NCBI GenBank assembly: GCA_018606725.1
Contig: JAGYID010000021.1
Location: 1 to 35,943 of the forward strand
DNA length: 35,943 bases
Direction of reading: 5' to 3'
Origin: Acidobacteriota bacterium
Lineage (GTDB): Bacteria > Acidobacteriota > Polarisedimenticolia > Gp22-AA2
Shown here: piece by piece, positions 1 through 7,173 of the stretch
Position numbering within the stretch: the first letter of the stretch is position 1
How the letters are laid out: the number at the start of each line of letters is the position of its first letter
Program-made: the position numbers and the translations under genes
The notes under the pieces: generated by a model
The model's database searches: none
Seen by the model: only the letters and a program-made list of their open reading frames with translations
Told to the model about the DNA's origin: nothing

Positions 1-111
1 GCGGCCGTCGGCGGCCTGGCCGACGACATCGAACTTCTCGCGCTCCAGGAGACCCTTCATGCCCTGGAGAAAGATCGGGTGGTCGTCGGCGAGGAGGACT
101 CGAGTTGACAT
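1..111 (-). CDS. Response regulator receiver domain (partial, cut by window start)
   Basis: Only the first 37 residues are inside the window. They read MSTRVLLADDHPIFLQGMKG and continue to the window edge. This is the start of a CheY-like receiver domain: a hydrophobic beta strand, the acidic DD pair that binds magnesium, then the HPIFLQGMKGLLE helix typical of the NarL/FixJ class of DNA-binding response regulators. The phosphoacceptor Asp and any output domain lie outside. The ATG at 111-109 is preceded by a clear GGAGG Shine-Dalgarno sequence (ctctggaggattgatc). It is transcribed away from the fibronectin-type gene, so the 112-683 gap holds two divergent promoters. The NarL-type output is inferred from the HPIFLQGM signature only. 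Confidence 0.8.
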   Translation of the reverse strand, partial: MSTRVLLADDHPIFLQGMKGLLEREKFDVVGQAADGR

Positions 112-373
112 GATCAATCCTCCAGAGATCTGAGCATCAACAATTCCGTACCCTCTTCTTGACTTCCAGACTCAGTGAATTAAGTTCCTGCGGCAGTGCG
201 AGAAGATTCTCGGGGCGCCGATCGGTCGTCGACGCCATGCCACGGAACGCGCTCATTGCAATGGGTTTGATGATAACACCGCGATGTCGCGAATCGATGG
301 CGGACACGGCGCCGGGGCGATGATTGGAATCCCTCGGGGATTTCGGCAATCGAGGGGCGGAAAATCCTTACAG

Positions 374-396
374 CCTGTCAGGATGTCCCTGACAGG
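374..396. promoter_or_regulatory. Inverted-repeat operator, copy 1 (TGTCAGG-N5-CCTGACA)
   Basis: CCTGTCAGG, a 5-base spacer (atgtc) and CCTGACAGG form a perfect 9+9 bp palindrome. The 19-bp core at 376-394 (TGTCAGG-N5-CCTGACA) recurs at 32821-32839. It lies about 190 bp upstream of the sigma-54 promoter at 562-577, a usual distance for the upstream activating sequence of an NtrC-family enhancer-binding protein. That it is an activator site is inference; the palindrome and its second copy are seen directly. Confidence 0.6.
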
Positions 397-561
397 AGAC
401 GCAGTGACGCCAGAGTGGCACGATCGGTCCAGCCGCGATCGTCCACCTAAAAATTCCGGTTGTTCTTGAGGCAATTGACTGCACCCTCCCTCCCAACATC
501 TGGCGCGGAAGTCCCTGTTTCGCATAGAGATCCGGACACCGGCACGGCACGTCTCCCCGAA

Positions 562-577
562 TGGCACATCACTTGCT
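562..577 (+). promoter_or_regulatory. Sigma-54 (RpoN) -24/-12 promoter
   Basis: TGGCACATCACTTGCT matches the RpoN consensus TGGCAC-N5-TTGCW at every conserved position. The GG and GC dinucleotides are correctly 12 bases apart (563-564 and 575-576). Transcription would begin near 588, leaving a leader of about 95 bases before the ATG at 684. Sigma-54 promoters need an ATP-dependent enhancer-binding protein, and the palindrome at 374-396 is a candidate site for it. Confidence 0.75.
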
Positions 578-683
578 GCTATAGGCCACTTCCCCTGGCG
601 GTTCGTCTCTCCAAAGAGCAGGAGAGCCCCGCCGGAAGTCGCGGCCTCGAGCCGCGATTCCGTGGGGACAGCGGAGGAACTTG

Positions 684-3617
684 ATGACGTGGTTCAGCCT
701 CGGCCCGACCACCGCACACAGGCCCCGTTTCGTTCGCAGTGCAATTCTGATCACCGTCTTCGCGACCATCGCCTTCGGTTCACCCCGGCCTCAGTTTGCC
801 CAGAGCGCCACCGATCCGGGGCTGCCGAACTCTCCGGGCGGCTTCATCGAGAAGACCAACAGCACGGCTGTGCGGCCGCTTCTGACCTCGACGCAGATCC
901 TGTCCCTGCTCCCCGCGCGCGGGGCCTTCGTCTTCCCGCCCCCTTACAACACCCAGGCGGTGCGGATCACCAATGGCACGGACTGCGGCGGGTCGGATTG
1001 CGTGGTTTCCGTCGGGTACTCGTACTGGCGCAACATGAACAACTCGGCCGGGAGCGAAACCCTGCTGATGTTCCTCGGGCTGGACCGTGCCCGCGGCGGA
1101 GGCGGTCCCACGCTGTTCAGCTATAACAAGGTCACTGACGCAGTCAGCGTGGTGGGACCGCTGTTCGATGCCGCGAGTCCCTTCTCCTGGTCCGCGGGGG
1201 AAGGCTGGTACTTCAGCGCGACCCTGCCCACGGCCCTGTATCTGAACAGCGGAGCGTCGCTGATGCGCTACGACGTCGTGTCCCATCAGATGCAGACGGT
1301 CTTTGACGCCGCCCCCCAGTACGGGAGCGACAAGTACATCTGGCAGGTCCACTCCAGCAACGACGACCGGGTCCACTCCGCCACGCTCCGGTCATCGGCC
1401 ACCTACGAAATGCTGGGATGCCTGGCGTACCGCGAGGACACCAGGCAATTCTCTTTCTTTCCCAAGCAGGGCGACTTCGACGAGTGCCAGATCGACAAAA
1501 GCGGTCGCTGGCTGGTGATCAAGGAAAACGTCGACGGTCTCTACGGCGAGGACAACCGGATCATCGATCTGCAGACGGGAGTGGAGACGGTCCTGCTCGA
1601 CCAGAACGGCGCCGCCGGTCATTCGGACAGCGGCTATGGAGTCATGGTCTATTCGGACAACTGGAACAGCCTGCCTGGCGCGATCCGCGTCTTCGAATTC
1701 GGCACGGACCAGCTCCGGGCGCCGCTGGTCTACAACAACACGGACTGGTCGGTGGCGGCGCCGGGCCACGTCAGCTACGCCAACGCGAAGGCCACAACAC
1801 CGCTCGGGCAGCAGTACGCGTGCGGCAGCGGCGCCAACAGGATCAACTCCAACCGCGCCAACGAAATCCTCTGCTTCCGCCTGGACACGTCCCTGGACGT
1901 CCTGGTGGTGGCGCCGGTGATGACCAACCTCGATGCCTCCGGTGGAGGCGACGACTACGCGAAGCTGCCCAAGGGGAACCTCGACCCGACGGGCCGGTAC
2001 TTCATCTGGACGACCAACATGGGCGGCAGCCGGCAGGACGCCTTCGTCGTCAAGGTCCCCTCGCAGCTACTCGTCAGTTCGTCCGCCGCCGACACGACCC
2101 CACCCGTTCTCTCCTCGGTCAGCGTCTCGCAGGTGACCTCCGGCGGCGCTTCGATCAGCTGGACCACCGGCGAAGCGAGCGACTCGCAGGTCGAGTACGG
2201 CACCACCACCGCCTACGGAAGCGTCACCTCGCTCGATCCGACGCCCGTTCTCTCGCACACGCAGACGCCGAGCGGCCTGACGGCGGGCACGCTGTACCAC
2301 GGCCGGGCCCGATCGCGCGATGCGGCGGGCAACCTGGCCGTCTCGGGGGATTTCACCTTCACGACCGCCGCCCTGGCGGCGCCGCCGCCGTCCGCCGGCC
2401 CGGTCGGCTACTGGATGCTCGATGAGTCGTCGGGTTCGCTCGCCGCCGACTCGTCAGGCAACGGCGGCACCGGCACGCTCCTGAACGACCCGCTCCACGT
2501 TCCCGGCCGCCTGGGCGCAGCCCTGTCCTTCAACGGCGTGGACGAAAGCGTCAACGTGCCCCACGCGGCCGTGCTCGATGCGTATCCGCTCACGGTTTCG
2601 CTCTGGGTGAACACGACGGCCGGCACTCTGAGCGGCCTGGTCAACAAGTACCTCCCGGGTTCGCGCAGCGGCTACCAGGTGTTCACCAGCGGGGGCAGCC
2701 TGTGCGCGTGGTATTTCAGGGACGCAGCGAACTACGTCTGGGACGGCAGCGGCTGCACGCTCGCGACGCCCGGGTTCAACGATGGCCAGTGGCATCACGT
2801 GGCCTTCCTCGTGGATGCCTCCGGCGGGGGCTTGTTCGTCGACGGCACGCTGCGGGCATCACAGCCCTGGACCGGGACGCCCGGCGCAACGACCACGACG
2901 CAGAACCTGAGCCTCGCGCAGTATCCGGGGACTGCGTCCCCCTGTCTCCCGGGCCAGCTTGATGACGTCCGCATCTACAACCGGGCCCTCAGCGCGAGCG
3001 ACGTGTCGTCTCTGTTCAACATCGCGCCCGTTCTCGATACGACGCCCCCGATCATCTCGCTGGTGTCGGCCGCGGGGCTGTCGTCCACCGGCGCGATCAT
3101 CACGTGGACGACGAGCGAGCCGGGCGACTCGCAGGTCGAGTACGGCACCACCACCGCCTACGGAAGCGTCACCTCGCCCGATCCGGCACTCGTGCTTTCG
3201 CACGCGCAGACGCCGAGCGGCCTGGCGGCGGGGACCCTGTACCACTACCGCGTTCGATCGCGCGATGCGGCGGGCAATCTCGCCGTCTCGGGGGATCTCA
3301 CCTTCACGACCGTCGCGCCGGCGCCCGTCCTCGACACGACGCCCCCGGTCATCTCGCTGGTGTCGGCCGCGATCGCGACGGGCGGCGATGAGATCATCAA
3401 ATGGACGACGAATGAGCCAAGCGACACTCAGGTCGAGTACGGCACCACCACCGCCTACGGCTCCATCACGACGACGAACGCGACCCTGGTGGTGTCCCAT
3501 TCGCGAATTCTCACCGGCCTGACGCGGTACACCATCTACCACTACAGGGTCCGATCCCGTGACCAGGCCGGCAACCTCGCCGTCTCAAGGGATTTCACCT
3601 TCACGAAGCTGTGGTAA
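684..3617 (+). CDS. Secreted multidomain protein with three fibronectin type III domains and a LamG domain
   Basis: 977 residues. An N-terminal signal-like segment (RSAILITVFATIAFG) is followed by an unassigned region of about 420 residues that looks like a beta-propeller, with WLVIKENVDG and RYFIWTTNMGG strands. Then come FN3 domain 1 (about 469-562, DTTPPVLSSVSV), a LamG/concanavalin-A-like domain (about 571-779, GYWMLDESSGSLAADSSGNGG), FN3 domain 2 (about 784-875) and FN3 domain 3 (about 882-977). The FN3 units share the EYGTTTAYGS motif. The track starts at a TTG at 681; the ATG at 684 lies 6 bases after GGAGG and is preferred. LamG and FN3 domains commonly bind carbohydrate or act as spacers, so a cell-surface or matrix role is likely. 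There is no PEP-CTERM, LPXTG or other sorting tail; the protein simply ends in TFTKLW. Expression is probably sigma-54 dependent. It converges on the EPS locus, 61 bases away. Confidence 0.9.
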   Translation: MTWFSLGPTTAHRPRFVRSAILITVFATIAFGSPRPQFAQSATDPGLPNSPGGFIEKTNSTAVRPLLTSTQILSLLPARGAFVFPPPYNTQAVRITNGTDCGGSDCVVSVGYSYWRNMNNSAGSETLLMFLGLDRARGGGGPTLFSYNKVTDAVSVVGPLFDAASPFSWSAGEGWYFSATLPTALYLNSGASLMRYDVVSHQMQTVFDAAPQYGSDKYIWQVHSSNDDRVHSATLRSSATYEMLGCLAYREDTRQFSFFPKQGDFDECQIDKSGRWLVIKENVDGLYGEDNRIIDLQTGVETVLLDQNGAAGHSDSGYGVMVYSDNWNSLPGAIRVFEFGTDQLRAPLVYNNTDWSVAAPGHVSYANAKATTPLGQQYACGSGANRINSNRANEILCFRLDTSLDVLVVAPVMTNLDASGGGDDYAKLPKGNLDPTGRYFIWTTNMGGSRQDAFVVKVPSQLLVSSSAADTTPPVLSSVSVSQVTSGGASISWTTGEASDSQVEYGTTTAYGSVTSLDPTPVLSHTQTPSGLTAGTLYHGRARSRDAAGNLAVSGDFTFTTAALAAPPPSAGPVGYWMLDESSGSLAADSSGNGGTGTLLNDPLHVPGRLGAALSFNGVDESVNVPHAAVLDAYPLTVSLWVNTTAGTLSGLVNKYLPGSRSGYQVFTSGGSLCAWYFRDAANYVWDGSGCTLATPGFNDGQWHHVAFLVDASGGGLFVDGTLRASQPWTGTPGATTTTQNLSLAQYPGTASPCLPGQLDDVRIYNRALSASDVSSLFNIAPVLDTTPPIISLVSAAGLSSTGAIITWTTSEPGDSQVEYGTTTAYGSVTSPDPALVLSHAQTPSGLAAGTLYHYRVRSRDAAGNLAVSGDLTFTTVAPAPVLDTTPPVISLVSAAIATGGDEIIKWTTNEPSDTQVEYGTTTAYGSITTTNATLVVSHSRILTGLTRYTIYHYRVRSRDQAGNLAVSRDFTFTKLW
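2179..2232 (+). repeat. 54-bp exact direct repeat, copy 1 (FN3-coding)
   Basis: A stretch within FN3 domain 1 beginning gcgactcgcaggtcgagtac is identical over 54 bases to 3124-3177 in FN3 domain 2. A 32-base part (caggtcgagtacggcaccac onwards) recurs again at 3429-3460 in FN3 domain 3. Exact DNA identity, not just protein similarity, suggests recent duplication or gene conversion. Confidence 0.9.
3124..3177 (+). repeat. 54-bp exact direct repeat, copy 2 (FN3-coding)
   Basis: Identical to 2179-2232. Recombination between the two copies would delete 945 bases in frame (315 codons), removing the LamG domain and leaving a hybrid FN3 domain. Confidence 0.9.
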
Positions 3618-3678
3618 GGCGCCCGACCTGCACTGTCGTTCTCGCGAACGCGGCCGCCCCGCGGCGCGGGCACGCCGT

Positions 3679-4824
3679 TCATGCCGACGCCTTGTCCCAG
3701 GTCACCCGCTGACGTGAAGCGAGGAATCTGAAAGCCCCGGCAAGAGCGGCGCCGTTCACCAGACAGAATGTGTACGGCAGGCTGAACAGCGGGAGGACCC
3801 TCCCCCTGCCGCGCAGCAGCCCTCCGAGGAAGGCGCTGGCGTAGAAGGTCACCTGCGCCAGGAGGGCCAGGAGATAGCCGGGCCGGCCGATCAGGAACAC
3901 GTTCGAGGCAAACGCCGCGAGGAGCAGGGCGGGTCCCAGCAGACGCAGGCCCTTGTGTGAAACCGTCTGAAGCCACAGTGGGTTGCCCAGCGGGTTCAAC
4001 AGCCACTTCTCCCGGAAGAGAAGCTGAAAATTCCCCGCCAGGGTGCGCGCCTTCCGACCGAACTCCTCCCTCGCCGTCGCCGGGGCGCGATCGAAGGCGC
4101 GCGCCGCCGGCTCGAAGAGCACGCGGTACCCGCGCCGGGCGATCAGCATGGGGATCAGGACGTCGTCCAGGATGGTGTCTTCGGGCAGCGGCGGAAAGAG
4201 AGTGCGGCGAATCGCGTAGATCGCCCCGGTCGCGCCCACCGTGGAGCCGACCCGGCTTTCGCAATGGCGCACGAAGCTTTCGTATCGCCGGTAGGCGCCC
4301 ACGCCCTGGCCCACGGCCGTGCCCCGTCCGTCGTCGGTCAGGATCAAGTCCCCGCTCACCGCGCCCGCCTCGGGGTCGGCGAAGTGGGCGACGAGCGCCC
4401 GAACGGCTCCGGGATCGAAGCGCTGCCTGGCGTCCGCCAGCACCACGATGTCGCCCCGCGATCGCGGCACGATCTCGTTGAGGACCGCCGGTTTCCCTCG
4501 CCGCGCCGCGAACGCGATCACCCGCATACCCGCCTGCGCGCCGGCCCGCGCCCTCACCGCGGTGCCGTCGGTCGATCCGTCGGAGACGATCAGGATCTCC
4601 AGGGATTCCTTGGGGTAGTCGAGGGACCTCAGATTTTCGATCCGCGCCCCGATTCGCTCCGCCTCATTGTGGGCCACGATGACGATCGTCACCGTCGGCA
4701 GGATCGCGCGCCGGACATTCGGACGCGGTCGGAGCAGGGCCCACGCGCCGATCAGGGCCGGGTACCCCGCGTAGGCATACACCAGCAGGATGAGCGAGGT
4801 CCAGAAGATCACCGCGGTGGTCAT
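3679..4824 (-). CDS. Membrane-anchored family 2 glycosyltransferase
   Basis: 381 residues from the ATG at 4824, which overlaps the upstream gene's stop (ATGA). The track ORF extends further upstream only as an out-of-frame shadow of that gene. An N-terminal membrane helix (VIFWTSLILLVYAYAGYPALIGAWALL) precedes a GT-A domain: TVTIVIVAHNEAERI, SDGSTDGT, the metal-binding-type LADARQRF and a LDDVLIP acidic motif. Several C-terminal membrane segments follow (LLGPALLLAAF, YLLALLAQVTFY). This is the layout of processive or membrane GT2 enzymes related to cellulose/hyaluronan synthase-like proteins. It probably adds a sugar to the lipid-linked EPS unit at the cytoplasmic face of the membrane. It is the last gene of the minus-strand locus. 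The acceptor and sugar cannot be read from sequence. Confidence 0.9.
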   Translation of the reverse strand: MTTAVIFWTSLILLVYAYAGYPALIGAWALLRPRPNVRRAILPTVTIVIVAHNEAERIGARIENLRSLDYPKESLEILIVSDGSTDGTAVRARAGAQAGMRVIAFAARRGKPAVLNEIVPRSRGDIVVLADARQRFDPGAVRALVAHFADPEAGAVSGDLILTDDGRGTAVGQGVGAYRRYESFVRHCESRVGSTVGATGAIYAIRRTLFPPLPEDTILDDVLIPMLIARRGYRVLFEPAARAFDRAPATAREEFGRKARTLAGNFQLLFREKWLLNPLGNPLWLQTVSHKGLRLLGPALLLAAFASNVFLIGRPGYLLALLAQVTFYASAFLGGLLRGRGRVLPLFSLPYTFCLVNGAALAGAFRFLASRQRVTWDKASA

Positions 4825-6041
4825 GATGGAGAGCCCGACATCGCGTCCTGCCCTCGGGAGATGTGCCGCTCGATTTCCGCCACCCTCGTCTCCCAGCTCT
4901 CGGATTCCATCGCCAGGGCGCGCGTCCGGTCCAGATCCGGGGACCGCTCGCCGAGGGCCGTCGTGAGGGCCCGGATGAAGTCGGTCGCGCCGTCGGCGAG
5001 GTGCACGAACGGTCGGTAGCGCGCCACTTCGGGCATGGGAGTGGACACGACCGGGAGACCGGCGGCCAGGTACTCGCGCAGCTTGAGGGGATTGGCCCGC
5101 AGAGTCAGATCGCTGGTCCGGAAAGGAATGATCCCCACGTCGAATCCGCGGCAGTATGCCGGCAGGAGACCATAAGGCTTTTGTCCGAGCAGGTGGACGT
5201 TTGGCAGACCGCGGACGGCGCCGACGCCGGTCGCCTGCTTCCCCACGAGGACGAACGACCAGCGCGGACGCGCCAAGGCGATGGCGCGCACCAGATCGAG
5301 ATCCACCCAGTCCGCCAGAAGACCGAAGAACCCGATGACGGGGCGCGGGAGATCGCGCAGATCGGCGGGCGTCTCGAGCCCCGCGTGCAGCGCCCTGGCG
5401 AAATGGCCGACATCCACGCCGTGCGTCACGAAGCGGGTGTTCGGGTTGATCGCGCGCCGATCGGCGCACAGACTCTCGGACGAGGTCAGCACCAGGTCGG
5501 CGCGCCGGACCAGGTCGCGCTCCATGCGGGCGATCGTCTCGCGCGACACTCCGGAAAAGGCAGAGTACTCGTCCACGCAGTGATAGATCACCAGGCGCTC
5601 CTTGAGGCGGCCCAGCAGCCGGCCGACGTTCGGCAGGAAGCTCCAGAGAATCGGATCCTGAAGCGCGTGCTGCCGGCACAGGCGGCGCAGCGTGGCGGCC
5701 AGGATGACCGCATTGATGCGGTCGGCCAGGCCCCATCCGGGCAGCGGGACCACCAGCGGGTTGGCGACGAAGATGTTCGGCTCGACCTCCCGGCAACCCC
5801 GCAGGCCCTTCGCCAGCTTGTCGAGAATCCTCCGGAGGTCCCGGCCCGAAGCGGCCGGCCGGCGCATGCCGATCGAGTTCACCCACAGGACGCGGTTTCT
5901 CCGGGCGAGGATCCTCATGATGTGCGTCTTGCTGGTCGGATCGCCGCCCCAGTCGTGGGCAAAGCAGATGATCGACGCGCCCTCGAGGACCGGCTGCTCC
6001 TCGGGGGGCCGCAGGGCCGCGTGGGTGCCGGCGGTCGTCAT
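4821..6041 (-). CDS. Group 1 (GT4-like) glycosyltransferase
   Basis: 406 residues from the ATG at 6041, which overlaps the preceding stop by four bases. The GT-B fold is suggested by an N-terminal half with FAHDWGGDPTSKTHIMRILARRNRVLWVNSIG, a middle with VIYHCVDEYSAF and LVLTSSESL, and a C-terminal nucleotide-binding half: PVIGFFGLLADWVDLDLVR, VHLLGQKPYGLLPAYCRGFDVGIIPF, LKLREYLAAGLPVVSTPMPEV. The LKLREYLAAGLPVV segment corresponds to the conserved E-x-AxGxPV loop that binds the sugar nucleotide. No membrane span or signal peptide is evident, so it is likely cytoplasmic or peripheral. Coupled translation with the GT2 downstream suggests sequential action on the same glycan. The donor sugar is unknown. 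Confidence 0.88.
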   Translation of the reverse strand: MTTAGTHAALRPPEEQPVLEGASIICFAHDWGGDPTSKTHIMRILARRNRVLWVNSIGMRRPAASGRDLRRILDKLAKGLRGCREVEPNIFVANPLVVPLPGWGLADRINAVILAATLRRLCRQHALQDPILWSFLPNVGRLLGRLKERLVIYHCVDEYSAFSGVSRETIARMERDLVRRADLVLTSSESLCADRRAINPNTRFVTHGVDVGHFARALHAGLETPADLRDLPRPVIGFFGLLADWVDLDLVRAIALARPRWSFVLVGKQATGVGAVRGLPNVHLLGQKPYGLLPAYCRGFDVGIIPFRTSDLTLRANPLKLREYLAAGLPVVSTPMPEVARYRPFVHLADGATDFIRALTTALGERSPDLDRTRALAMESESWETRVAEIERHISRGQDAMSGSPS

Positions 6042-7147
6042 TGGCCCTGCGCGATCTTCGCCGCCGAGGCGTCCGTGCCGTCGCCGCGCAGTCCGGCGTA
6101 GACCCTGGCCGGGTTGCTGGGGTCTATCGCCAGGGCGACCGGCAACAGCAGGCCGAGCCCGGCGGTCGTCGCCGTCCATGACTTGCCGCCGTCGGTGCTC
6201 TTGAAAACCCCCTGACCGGCGGCGGCGGAATAGATCGTCGACGGGCTCCTGGGATCGATCGCCAGGGCGCCCACCGAGACGCTGCCCAGGCCGGCGTTCG
6301 CCGCCGTCCAGGTCGATCCGCCGTCGGCGCTCCTGAAGACGCCTCCCCCGCTCGTGCCGGCGTAGACGACCGAGGTCCCCGAGGGATCGATGGCGAGAGA
6401 GCTCACGTCGTAATACCGACCCGTGGGACTGATGATGCTTCCACTGACGAAGTTCCAATTGAGACCGCCATCGACGCTCTTGTAGACCCCGCCGCCCCGG
6501 GGCGTGGCGTGGAAGACGCCGGCGTAGAGCGTGGTGGGGGTCGCCGGGTCGACGGCCAGCGACGTCACGTAGTCACCGCCGACGGTGGAATAGGTCCAGG
6601 TGTCACCGCCATCGACGCTCTTGGCGACCCAGACGGCGTCGGCCGCGTAGTGCGTGGTGGAGACGACGGGGTCGATGATCACGGAGCGGAACACGGGGTC
6701 GGGCAGTCTGGGGCCGACCGCGCTCCAACTTGCCCCGCCATTGCTGCTCTTGAACAGACCGCCCGCCGTCGCGGCATGGAGCATGGACGGCGCCGACCGG
6801 TTGATCCCGAGCGCGTTGATGGCAAGGCTCCTCAGTCCGGCGTTCCTGGCCGACCAGGTTTCTCCCCGGTCCGTGCTCTTGAAGATGCCGCTGGCTTCCG
6901 TCCCGGCATAGAGGGTGGACGGGTCCGCCGGATCGATGGCAAGAGCGCTGACCCCGAGCGAGCCCAGGCCGATGGCCTTCCAGGTCGTCCCGCCGTCATC
7001 GCTCCGGTACAGACTGGCATGGCCCGGGATGGCTTGCAGGCTCATGACGAGCGCGGGCCGGTCGTCGATCACTGGCGGAGGACCGCCCGCGCCTGCTGCC
7101 TGCAGCGCGAGGACGACGACAATCCCGGACTTCCATTGATGCAGCAT
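6038..7147 (-). CDS. Secreted Asp-box (BNR/sortilin-like) beta-propeller protein
   Basis: 369 residues from the ATG at 7147 (AAAGG upstream). A short signal sequence (SGIVVVLALQAAGAGG) is followed by about seven repeats with an Asp-box S-x-D-x-G-x-T-W motif: SDDGGTTW, STDRGETW, SSNGGASW, SVDGGDTW, SVDGGLNW, SADGGSTW, STDGGKSW. Each is coupled to an ALAIDP...TLYAG unit. Proteins of this kind (VPS10/sortilin, photosystem assembly Ycf48-like, BNR glycosidase-like) fold as propellers. No sialidase catalytic Arg/Tyr arrangement can be recognised, so enzyme activity is not supported. Its position inside a glycosyltransferase operon, with ATGA overlap to the next gene, suggests a periplasmic or surface protein linked to the polysaccharide. 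Confidence 0.85.
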   Translation of the reverse strand: MLHQWKSGIVVVLALQAAGAGGPPPVIDDRPALVMSLQAIPGHASLYRSDDGGTTWKAIGLGSLGVSALAIDPADPSTLYAGTEASGIFKSTDRGETWSARNAGLRSLAINALGINRSAPSMLHAATAGGLFKSSNGGASWSAVGPRLPDPVFRSVIIDPVVSTTHYAADAVWVAKSVDGGDTWTYSTVGGDYVTSLAVDPATPTTLYAGVFHATPRGGGVYKSVDGGLNWNFVSGSIISPTGRYYDVSSLAIDPSGTSVVYAGTSGGGVFRSADGGSTWTAANAGLGSVSVGALAIDPRSPSTIYSAAAGQGVFKSTDGGKSWTATTAGLGLLLPVALAIDPSNPARVYAGLRGDGTDASAAKIAQGQ

Positions 7148-7173
7148 CACTGCCTTTCTAGGCGCGGAGGAAA

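Larger units (their letters stand above)
112..683. other. Divergent intergenic regulatory region
   Basis: These 572 bases separate the minus-strand response regulator from the plus-strand secreted protein. I see no convincing gene. The listed ORFs here overlap one another in several frames and have no recognisable domain or good ribosome binding site. The region holds the inverted repeat at 376-394 and the sigma-54-type promoter at 562-577, annotated separately. A GGAGG ribosome binding site at 673-677 serves the ATG at 684. Confidence 0.7.

Noticed and set aside
137-567. Small ORFs in the left intergenic region
   Set aside because: Several overlap in different frames, none has a good ribosome site or recognisable domain, and the region contains the promoter elements.
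3520-3617. PEP-CTERM or other sorting tail on the FN3/LamG protein
   Set aside because: The C-terminus ends in an FN3 strand (DFTFTKLW) without a Pro-Glu-Pro motif, membrane helix or basic tail.
3637-3650. Hairpin CGTTC-tcgc-GAACG between the converging genes as a terminator
   Set aside because: The stem is only 5 bp and no T-run follows on either strand.
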